DNA from: PVC group bacterium
GTDB taxonomy: Bacteria > Verrucomicrobiota > Kiritimatiellia > UBA8416 > PXDI01
Reading direction: 5' to 3'
DNA length: 16,807 bases
Assembly: GCA_003565095.1 (NCBI GenBank)
Contig: PXDI01000295.1
Location: forward strand, 1-16,807
Shown here: positions 8,278 through 14,992 of the stretch, one piece after another
How the letters are laid out: every line of letters begins with the position of its first letter
Numbering within the stretch: the stretch's first letter is position 1
Position numbers and translations under genes: made by a program
The notes under the pieces: model-generated
What the model was told of the DNA's origin: nothing
Database searches by the model: none
Seen by the model: the letters and a program-made list of their open reading frames with translations, nothing else

Positions 8278-9360
8278 ATGAACGAAAACAGAACTTGCTC
8301 CCGGCGTGGTTTTCTTAAATCTTCAGGTGCCTTTGCATTAGGCATGGGAACCGTTCCCTTTATGTCGTCATTGGTCAGCACAGGTATGTCAATGCCTGCG
8401 GGATATGGTCTGGATGCGTCATCCAGAACCTTCGAGCCGGCCTATCTGGCACTGCACCGCAGTGGCAAGCTGGCACAACGAGCCGAAGAGGTTTGGAAAC
8501 TGCTGGCAAACTGTAGTCTTTGCCCGCGAAAATGTGGTATAGATCGCCTGGAGGGCAAAACGGGCTTCTGTCGCGCACCCGGCTCGCAGCTCGTGATATC
8601 TTCCTCCCAGGCGCATTTCGGAGAGGAACGACCGCTGGTCGGGCGCAATGGTTCAGGGACAATCTTCCTGACACACTGCAACCTGCGCTGCGTCTTTTGC
8701 CAAAACTGGCAAATCAGCCACCTCGGACGCGGGACAGCGCAAACAATAGCAGACATGAGTGACATGATGCTGCAGCTCCAGCGACGCGGCTGCCATAACA
8801 TCAATTTTGTTACCCCCACCCACTATCTGGCCCATATTCTCAAAGCACTTGAAATTGCTGTGGAAAAGGGACTACGTATCCCGCTGGTATATAATACGAG
8901 CGGGTACGAACGCACGGAAATAATCGAGCTGCTCGATGGCATCGTTGATATCTACCTGCCGGATTTTAAATTCTGGGATGCTGATATGGCAGCGCAATAT
9001 ATGGCGGGGGCGAAAGACTACCCGACACTTGCACGCAAAGCGATTAGCGAGATGAACCGCCAAGTGGGCGTCGCGCAAGCGGGAGACGATGGAGTGATGC
9101 GCCGCGGGCTGATGATCCGGCATTTAGTAATGCCGAACGATACGGCAGGTTCCGAACAACTGATCGACTGGATCGCTGAAACGCTCCCCAGAGAAACTTT
9201 CGTCAATATTATGGCACAGTATTCCCCTGCTTACAAAGCACTTGACCATGCGACAATTGCCCGCCGCGTGACAAGAGAGGAATACCAGAAAGTTGTGGAA
9301 CACGCACAAGCATCCGGACTGACCAACCTCGATATCCGCGGACAGCGCTGGCTGCGCTAA
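8278..9360 (+). CDS. Radical SAM protein, PflX/PflA-activase-like, with Tat signal
   Basis: A 360-residue protein. The start is well supported by GGAAAGG eight bases before the ATG. The N-terminus is a twin-arginine signal, SRRGFLK (8-14), followed by a mild hydrophobic stretch (about 15-37). A four-Cys cluster follows, CSLCPRKC and GKTGFC (Cys79, 82, 86, 98), as in COG1313/PflX proteins. The radical SAM cluster is HCNLRCVFCQNW (Cys134, 138, 141; CX3CX2C), which binds the [4Fe-4S] cluster that cleaves SAM. Later motifs are NFVTPTHYLAHIL, VYNTSGYE, DIYLPDFKFWD, IRHLVMPN and a C-terminal NLDIRGQRWLR. The family is related to pyruvate-formate-lyase activases, but no partner or substrate is established. 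Export of a radical SAM enzyme would be unusual because SAM and reductant are cytoplasmic; the signal may instead act as an anchor. It is paired with the membrane SAM-binding protein upstream. Confidence 0.93.
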   Translation: MNENRTCSRRGFLKSSGAFALGMGTVPFMSSLVSTGMSMPAGYGLDASSRTFEPAYLALHRSGKLAQRAEEVWKLLANCSLCPRKCGIDRLEGKTGFCRAPGSQLVISSSQAHFGEERPLVGRNGSGTIFLTHCNLRCVFCQNWQISHLGRGTAQTIADMSDMMLQLQRRGCHNINFVTPTHYLAHILKALEIAVEKGLRIPLVYNTSGYERTEIIELLDGIVDIYLPDFKFWDADMAAQYMAGAKDYPTLARKAISEMNRQVGVAQAGDDGVMRRGLMIRHLVMPNDTAGSEQLIDWIAETLPRETFVNIMAQYSPAYKALDHATIARRVTREEYQKVVEHAQASGLTNLDIRGQRWLR

Positions 9361-9430
9361 CCCCATGATGTCAGGTTATTACCGGCACGGATTGCGTTAA
9401 GAGCATACGGGACCAGGCTGACTGCGTGAG

Positions 9431-11320
9431 CTAAAACCGCATTCGCAGACCGGAAAAACGTTCCACCCGGCTTTGTACCGCCTGCTTGAAAGCCTTCTCA
9501 CCAGCCCACAGCTCCAGCTTGCCTGCAACGCGGGTCATTCCTGTATAAATCAACTCACGGGTCAGCACCGGATTATACCGGTTGGACAACAACAGAAATA
9601 CATTCGTGAATTCCGATCCCTGCGATTTGTGTACCGTCATGGCAAAACCGGTTTCATGCTCCGGCAATAACATGCCCGGAATTCTTCTATACGGCTCACC
9701 CTCATCCTCTTTCTTGGACTGCTCAAAGAAAACCGCGAGCTTGTTCCCGTCATCAGGATCAGGCAGCACTACCCCGATATCGCCGTTGAACAGGCTTAGT
9801 CCATAATCATTCTGAGTAATCATTACCACCCGGTGATCATATAAACCCGCGGATGGCTTCAACCTGCGCTTTGGCAGACAAGCCTTCAGTTTTCGGCGGT
9901 CGATCGAATCCTGCGCCAGAACTTTCTCGATTAAGGCATTGACTGTGTTTACTCCGCAGGCGCCATGCCGCGTAGCGCACAGCACCCTGAAGTCGGTCAA
10001 CGCGGCAAATGCGCTCTTTGGATCCTCCGCCGCCATGAAAGCCCCATAGCCTTGCAGAATCGCCTGCGCAAAGTCGCTGTTGATAATGCCCTTTGCATCC
10101 TGAAGCGTTTCCGGCGAATGCTGAAGATTGACGCTGGTACTTGTTGCTGCAGCCGAGTCAGTGCGGCCGTCAGACAATTGCCGCAGCAGTTGCCAGGTTT
10201 TTTCGGCATCCTGATCGTTTTCCACGCGGTTGACTGCCGTGCTCAACTTTCCGACCGGGGTATCCGCACCGAACCGCCGGCTGACCGTCAGCTCTACCAC
10301 GCATTCGCGCAATTCCGCCGCCTGGCATATATCCCCCAGCACACTGCCCGGTGCCACCGACGCAAGCTGATGCATATCGCCCAGCAGAACCAAACGGGTA
10401 TCATCCCGCAACGCATCCAGCAACTTGGCCATTTTGGGCAGATCAATCATGCTGGCTTCATCAATCAGCACAACCTCGGCCGGGAGCGGATTGTCGGCAT
10501 TATGCCGGTAGTATGGTGAACCATGCCTGTAACCCAGCAGGCGTTCAAGCGTGCAGGCCGGCTCGATTGCGGCATGCTTGAAATCCCCCAGACTTGCAGC
10601 AGCCTGCTTAAGGCTCTCCTCCACCCGTACAGCCGCCTTGCCGGTGGGTGCCGCCACCTTTACGTGTATCCGTTTGTCGTTCCCGTCACTCGCGCCGTCA
10701 AGCAGATGCAGAATACGCGCGGCGGTATAGGTTTTGCCGGTGCCGGGTCCGCCGCTGATCACACACAGTTTCCGGGTCAATGCCATCTCCGCCGCACGGC
10801 GCGCGTCTGCATTATCCGGCAGCAGTTCGGCAATTCTTTGCACTTCAGCATTTTCAAGTCCGGTCATACCAGTCTGCGACAACAGTTTCAGTTTTTCCGC
10901 AACCAGTTTCTCGTAATTGAAATAACGCCGCAGATAAAGCCGCTGATCGTCCAGCACAAAAGGTGTGCCGGTCTGCTCCACTGTCCCGATTACTCCCGCA
11001 TGTTCCGCCAGCCACCTTTTGCGCACCGTCTTCTTTCTGAACTCCGCGCACAGTTTTTCCAGTTCCGGCATGAATGCCGCCGCAACAGCCTTTTCGGTTT
11101 CCCCCAGTACCCATGCCGCATCCACGGCATCCAGATCAAGACAGACATGCGATAGATGAATTGCACGCCCCGCCAGCACCAAAGCCAGTTGCAGCGCTTC
11201 CGGCATATGCCCGCCGCCGCAATACCGGCGCAGAATCATGTCCAGCGCCTGGACATCCAAATCCTGCAACACCCCCGTCTCACGTAAACGAATAACTATT
11301 TCACAAATTGTCACGTCCAC
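9431..11320 (-). CDS. recD: RecBCD helicase-nuclease, alpha subunit RecD
   Basis: A 629-residue superfamily 1B helicase, the 5'-3' motor of exodeoxyribonuclease V. Motifs in order: an N-terminal RecB-contact region (1-165), Walker A GGPGTGKT (190-197), AAPTGKAA (motif Ia), Walker B VLIDEAS (284-290), GDMHQLASVAPGS (314-326) and the C-terminal MTVHKSQGSEF (561-571), with YTGMTRV near the end. Length is normal for RecD (about 600-610 in enterics). The 66-bp spacing from recB and the shared strand make it the last gene of a recC-recB-recD operon. No ATG start fits. Two GTGs compete: 11320, with AGGAG only three bases away, or 11314, with AGGAG nine bases away. The ribosome-binding site lies inside a heptanucleotide array. 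The downstream gap of 70 bp to the convergent radical SAM gene shows no clear terminator. Confidence 0.96.
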   Translation of the reverse strand: MDVTICEIVIRLRETGVLQDLDVQALDMILRRYCGGGHMPEALQLALVLAGRAIHLSHVCLDLDAVDAAWVLGETEKAVAAAFMPELEKLCAEFRKKTVRKRWLAEHAGVIGTVEQTGTPFVLDDQRLYLRRYFNYEKLVAEKLKLLSQTGMTGLENAEVQRIAELLPDNADARRAAEMALTRKLCVISGGPGTGKTYTAARILHLLDGASDGNDKRIHVKVAAPTGKAAVRVEESLKQAAASLGDFKHAAIEPACTLERLLGYRHGSPYYRHNADNPLPAEVVLIDEASMIDLPKMAKLLDALRDDTRLVLLGDMHQLASVAPGSVLGDICQAAELRECVVELTVSRRFGADTPVGKLSTAVNRVENDQDAEKTWQLLRQLSDGRTDSAAATSTSVNLQHSPETLQDAKGIINSDFAQAILQGYGAFMAAEDPKSAFAALTDFRVLCATRHGACGVNTVNALIEKVLAQDSIDRRKLKACLPKRRLKPSAGLYDHRVVMITQNDYGLSLFNGDIGVVLPDPDDGNKLAVFFEQSKKEDEGEPYRRIPGMLLPEHETGFAMTVHKSQGSEFTNVFLLLSNRYNPVLTRELIYTGMTRVAGKLELWAGEKAFKQAVQSRVERFSGLRMRF

Positions 11321-11321
11321 T

Positions 11322-11335
11322 TTCTCCTGACTCCT
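11322..11335 (-). promoter_or_regulatory. Two Shine-Dalgarno-like AGGAG copies for recD, made by the repeat
   Basis: The last two heptads, AGGAGTC and AGGAGAA, each carry AGGAG. The nearer copy is three bases from the GTG at 11320 and nine from the GTG at 11314; the farther copy is ten bases from the GTG at 11320. Gain or loss of one heptad would move the ribosome-binding site by seven bases relative to the rest of the leader and could tune RecD translation. This regulatory role is an inference. Confidence 0.55.
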
Positions 11336-11412
11336 GCTGTCCCCTGTCCCCCAAGCACCTAACGCCTAGCGCCTAGCGCCTAACCCCTAACGCCCAGCCC
11401 CCAGCTCCCGGC
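11322..11412 (-). repeat. Heptanucleotide array spanning the recB end and recD ribosome-binding site
   Basis: Read on the minus strand, 13 consecutive 7-bp units fill 91 bp without a phase break. The first nine fit roughly GYTRGGN (GCTGGGG, GCTGGGC, GTTAGGG, GTTAGGC, GCTAGGC twice, GTTAGGT, GCTTGGG), starting from GCCGGGA. The last four drift to GGACAGG, GGACAGC, AGGAGTC and AGGAGAA. The array encodes the last RecB residues (ELGAGR), supplies the recB stop codon (TAG within a GTTAGGG unit), fills the intergenic space and ends directly at the recD start. It lacks spacers and long repeats, so it is not CRISPR. It resembles in style the short tandem heptanucleotide (STRR) repeats known from cyanobacterial genomes, and shares its core with the array inside recC. 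Confidence 0.9.
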
Positions 11413-14400
11413 TTATGCCCTCAACCAAATCCCGCGACAGCGGGTCATGGAAAACTCCGCGCCCGCTTTCATCCACCCCGCGCAGGAAAAAGTAGAACAC
11501 ACCGCCAAAATGTTTTTCGAAACTGTAGTTGTTCAATCTCTGCAGCAGAAAGGCATTCAGCGCCACGGCATAGATCATATATTGCAAGTAATACAGATGA
11601 CGAGTCATCTCGCGCTTTAATCCCGCCGTCGCGAAATTGGCAACGACCCCATCGAGGCGATTGGACTTCCAGTCCACAATGTAAAACCGCCCCTTGTGCA
11701 TGAACACCAAATCAATAAAGCCGTTCATATATCCGAGCGGCAGCTTGCTCTGGCGGCCCTTTAGAACTTCTAGAAAATCTTCATCACGGGCGGGCGGCTG
11801 CCAATGTTTGTCCAGCACCGCATATAAAGCGTTCAATGCGGTTTGACCGCCTTCCTGCCGTAACGCAAAATCAAACCCAAGCTCAGAACGCCGTGCCGCC
11901 AGTGGAATGTCTTTCAGAGCAAATTCCACCCCATGCGCCGGGAGCCGTGCCGCAAGTACTTTCCGCATCATCCCCTGCACCGCCGCACGTTTGGCTGCCT
12001 CATTCCTTTCAACTGTATCACGGCATACTCCTGAACGATCCAGTTCGGAGTCAACCAATGCCGTAATCGCCGGATCGTCGGCCATGAAATCCAGTTGCTC
12101 AAGTATATCGTGCCAGCAAGAACCCGTTCGCGCACCGCCGGTTATCCGGAAAATCCATTCCGGTTCAACCGCCGCCGGAGATGGAACCGTACGCATGTCG
12201 TCCTGCTCACTGCCCTCATTATCCTCTTCGTCACGATTCTGCGCGGAGCCCGAAGCGCTGAGTCCGGCTTCATGCCCCCCCGCCAGTGATGAAAAGCTGG
12301 CCTTGCCGTGAGTCTTGTCAACGTTGGCTCCGGCAAGCGCCATCAACTTTTCCGGAATGGGCGGAGCCTGCTCCAGACAGTATGCTTGATCCGAAACCGC
12401 CGGCGGTTCATCGCCATCAAGCTCGTCATCAACTTCAATATGCGCGGCTTTGTCTTTGCATAGCTTATCCCACAGATGATTCAAAGCATACTGATCCGCC
12501 TCCCCGCGATTGGTCACCACCAGATAGGTCATGCCGGCCGCACGCGTCAACGCAACATACGCCAGACGTATGTTTTCCTCAAGTTTTTCATGATTCTGCC
12601 GTTGTTTCCCCTCGCAATCATTCTTATCAAGATTCAAGACCAGCCGGCCGGCATCATCATGATACACCAGCATTGACTCCTGACTGCCGCCCTTTGAACC
12701 TGTCGATCTACGCCACATGGTCGGCACAAAAACAATCGGAAACTCCAGCCCCTTGCTTTTGAAAATCGTCATAAGTTGGACAGCATCTTCATCCGAGCAA
12801 AGCCGCATATCGCCGTCCTCATCAGCCGTGCGCGTCTGCTCATCGAGCTGTGTTACCATCCAGCGCAGAAGCCCCTCCGGCCCGAGTTGCTGCGAAAGCG
12901 CGGCCTGATGCGCCAGATCCGCCAGTTGCTGCATATTCGTCAAGCGGCGCTCACCGTCATCCAGACCGGCAATATGCGCACGCAATCCGGCATTCTTCTC
13001 AAGCCATCCAAACGCCTCGATGAATGAATGTCTCTTCCAAAGACCGCCCGCAGCGTCCATCAACGCCATCCAATCCTCAAGACTGCGGCCGCCTTTTTCG
13101 CTCTTCACTGCAACATCCTGACAATACGCCTTCAGCGCCTGTTCGGTGCAGGGCATCACATCACAACTCAGCGCCGTACGGACGAGGGTTGGATTGTTTG
13201 GCGCCAGCATCGCCTGCATCAAATACAGCATCGCTTGCGCCTCTTCAGTCTCGAAGACCCTGCCGGCCTTCTGCTTGACCGCGTTCACCCCGCGCTTTAA
13301 CAGCTCGGCATGAATGGCATCGGCCTCAGCATGCACCGTAACCAGCACTGCAAAATCAGATGGCTTCAGCCGGCGGCCGCCAAGGGTAACGCTCTCGTCA
13401 TTCAGCAACCGGGTAATTTCTTCCGCCACTCTGGCATACACGTGTGCGGCAAACGGACCATCTCTGGCAACCGAACCCGCCACATTGTAGCGCCATACCC
13501 GCAGCGGCTGCCTAACATCCGCTGATTCAATCTGTAAAACTTTCTTTTTATCCAAACCCGCGGCGGCAACATCCTCATATTGGATATGCTTGTTCATAAA
13601 CGATGAACCGCTCGTATCAGAGAAAAACTCATTGATCGCGGCAATCAACGCAGCATCCGAGCGGTAGTTTTTCGGCAAACGGTGAATGCGCTCAGGAGCG
13701 ATCTGCTGCTTGGCGTGATAATAGGTATAGATATCGCCGCTGCGGAAACCGTAGATCGCCTGCTTGGGGTCACCCACAAATACCAGCGGGGCACCGTTGG
13801 AAAAGATCCGGTCAAAGATTTCGTACTGTACCGGATCAGTATCCTGAAACTCGTCAATCAGCGCGGCGGAAAATTCCTCACGCAACACCCGCAGCAGTTC
13901 CGGCGCAAGCTGCTCGTCGCGCAAAGCTTCACGTACATTCCGCAGCATCCCGTCATACGTCAGCATCTGCCGATTGCGAATAGCGGCAAGAATCTGCTCT
14001 TTCAAATCGGCAATCACCCGCGCCTTGCCAGCCAGATAATAATTGACCAAAGCAACCAGCGAATCCGGCACTTCCGGGGCAAAATCACGCATTTCCAGAA
14101 CGTCCTTTGATTTACCCAGCCATGTGGCTTCATCTGACAAATCCAGAATTCCCCGTGCCGCGCACACGATCTCATCCATGCCGCAGCCTGTCTCTTGCAG
14201 CAGATCGTGCAAATCCGTGATTAGATCCTCGATTTTCTTTTTAGTCTTTGGTTTCAGCCATGCAAGCCGTCCGCCCGCTTGTCTGACTTTCAGATAATCG
14301 CCCAATACACCAGTAGTCCTACAGGCCAATGCTGCGAAGTTCCCGCCGTCATCCTTTCGTTCCGGCAGCGGGTGCGCATCCGGCTTCTTTATCAATGATC

Positions 14401-14992
14401 CCAGCAGATGCTGCAATTCGCCGACACTTTCGAACAGCGCAGCGGATTCCTCTCCCGCAACGGCATACCGATGCTTGCGCCACCAGTTCCGGCAAATGTC
14501 CCCCATAATTTCGCTATCGTTTTCCAGCAGCTCGGCATCAGGATCATGTCCGCACTCGAATGCATAGCGCTGTAAAACCCGGTTGCAGAAGCCGTGAATC
14601 GTGAATATGGCCGCATTGTCAAAATTCATTAGCGCCAGCTTAATGCGCATCCGCCGCGCGGCGGCTTCATCCGCCGCGCCGTTGTTATTCAACGGCATTC
14701 CGGCAACCTGCTCAAGCCTTACGCGGTCGCCGTCGTCTTGTTCAAGCCGGCCATCCAGATATGCGTTGCATTTCACAAGGATGGCGCGCATCCGTTCACG
14801 CAGCTCGCGCGTCGCCGCCTCAGTAAATGTCACCACCAGGATTTTTTCAATCGGCAGACCCTCCACCAGCACGAGCCGCAGATAGACATTCTGAATTTGA
14901 TAAGTCTTGCCGGTACCGGCGCTGGCTTCAACCAGCGTGACCCCGTTGAAATCATAATCCGGATCAAAGACAACTGTGTCAAAAGCCGCCAT
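11387..14992 (-). CDS. recB: RecBCD helicase-nuclease, beta subunit RecB
   Basis: A 1201-residue UvrD-type (SF1A) 3'-5' helicase fused to a C-terminal nuclease, the size of E. coli RecB (about 1180). Motifs: Walker A VEASAGTGKT (21-30), TFTEAATRELRERMR (Ia), FTIHGFCNRVL (130-140), LIDEFQDTDPVQYEIF (379-394), VGDPKQAIYGFRSGD, FKSKGLEFPIVFVPTMW and ALTRAAGMTYLVVTN (motif VI). A flexible acidic linker (DEEDNEGSEQDD) leads to the nuclease: GGARTGSCWHDILEQLDF, NGFIDLVF (Asp1094) and FYIVDWKSN (Asp1107, Lys1109), then QYMIYAVALNAFL. All nuclease metal ligands appear present, so it should cut DNA. The ATG overlaps the recC stop by one base (TAATG) with a strong GGAGG before it, indicating translational coupling. 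Its final residues and stop lie in a heptanucleotide array. Confidence 0.97.
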   Translation of the reverse strand: MAAFDTVVFDPDYDFNGVTLVEASAGTGKTYQIQNVYLRLVLVEGLPIEKILVVTFTEAATRELRERMRAILVKCNAYLDGRLEQDDGDRVRLEQVAGMPLNNNGAADEAAARRMRIKLALMNFDNAAIFTIHGFCNRVLQRYAFECGHDPDAELLENDSEIMGDICRNWWRKHRYAVAGEESAALFESVGELQHLLGSLIKKPDAHPLPERKDDGGNFAALACRTTGVLGDYLKVRQAGGRLAWLKPKTKKKIEDLITDLHDLLQETGCGMDEIVCAARGILDLSDEATWLGKSKDVLEMRDFAPEVPDSLVALVNYYLAGKARVIADLKEQILAAIRNRQMLTYDGMLRNVREALRDEQLAPELLRVLREEFSAALIDEFQDTDPVQYEIFDRIFSNGAPLVFVGDPKQAIYGFRSGDIYTYYHAKQQIAPERIHRLPKNYRSDAALIAAINEFFSDTSGSSFMNKHIQYEDVAAAGLDKKKVLQIESADVRQPLRVWRYNVAGSVARDGPFAAHVYARVAEEITRLLNDESVTLGGRRLKPSDFAVLVTVHAEADAIHAELLKRGVNAVKQKAGRVFETEEAQAMLYLMQAMLAPNNPTLVRTALSCDVMPCTEQALKAYCQDVAVKSEKGGRSLEDWMALMDAAGGLWKRHSFIEAFGWLEKNAGLRAHIAGLDDGERRLTNMQQLADLAHQAALSQQLGPEGLLRWMVTQLDEQTRTADEDGDMRLCSDEDAVQLMTIFKSKGLEFPIVFVPTMWRRSTGSKGGSQESMLVYHDDAGRLVLNLDKNDCEGKQRQNHEKLEENIRLAYVALTRAAGMTYLVVTNRGEADQYALNHLWDKLCKDKAAHIEVDDELDGDEPPAVSDQAYCLEQAPPIPEKLMALAGANVDKTHGKASFSSLAGGHEAGLSASGSAQNRDEEDNEGSEQDDMRTVPSPAAVEPEWIFRITGGARTGSCWHDILEQLDFMADDPAITALVDSELDRSGVCRDTVERNEAAKRAAVQGMMRKVLAARLPAHGVEFALKDIPLAARRSELGFDFALRQEGGQTALNALYAVLDKHWQPPARDEDFLEVLKGRQSKLPLGYMNGFIDLVFMHKGRFYIVDWKSNRLDGVVANFATAGLKREMTRHLYYLQYMIYAVALNAFLLQRLNNYSFEKHFGGVFYFFLRGVDESGRGVFHDPLSRDLVEGISRELGAGR

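Noticed and set aside
11322..11412. CRISPR array or intrinsic terminator between recB and recD
   Set aside because: The units are 7 bp with no spacers, and there is no stem-loop with a U-run. The period is constant, so it is a tandem heptad array.
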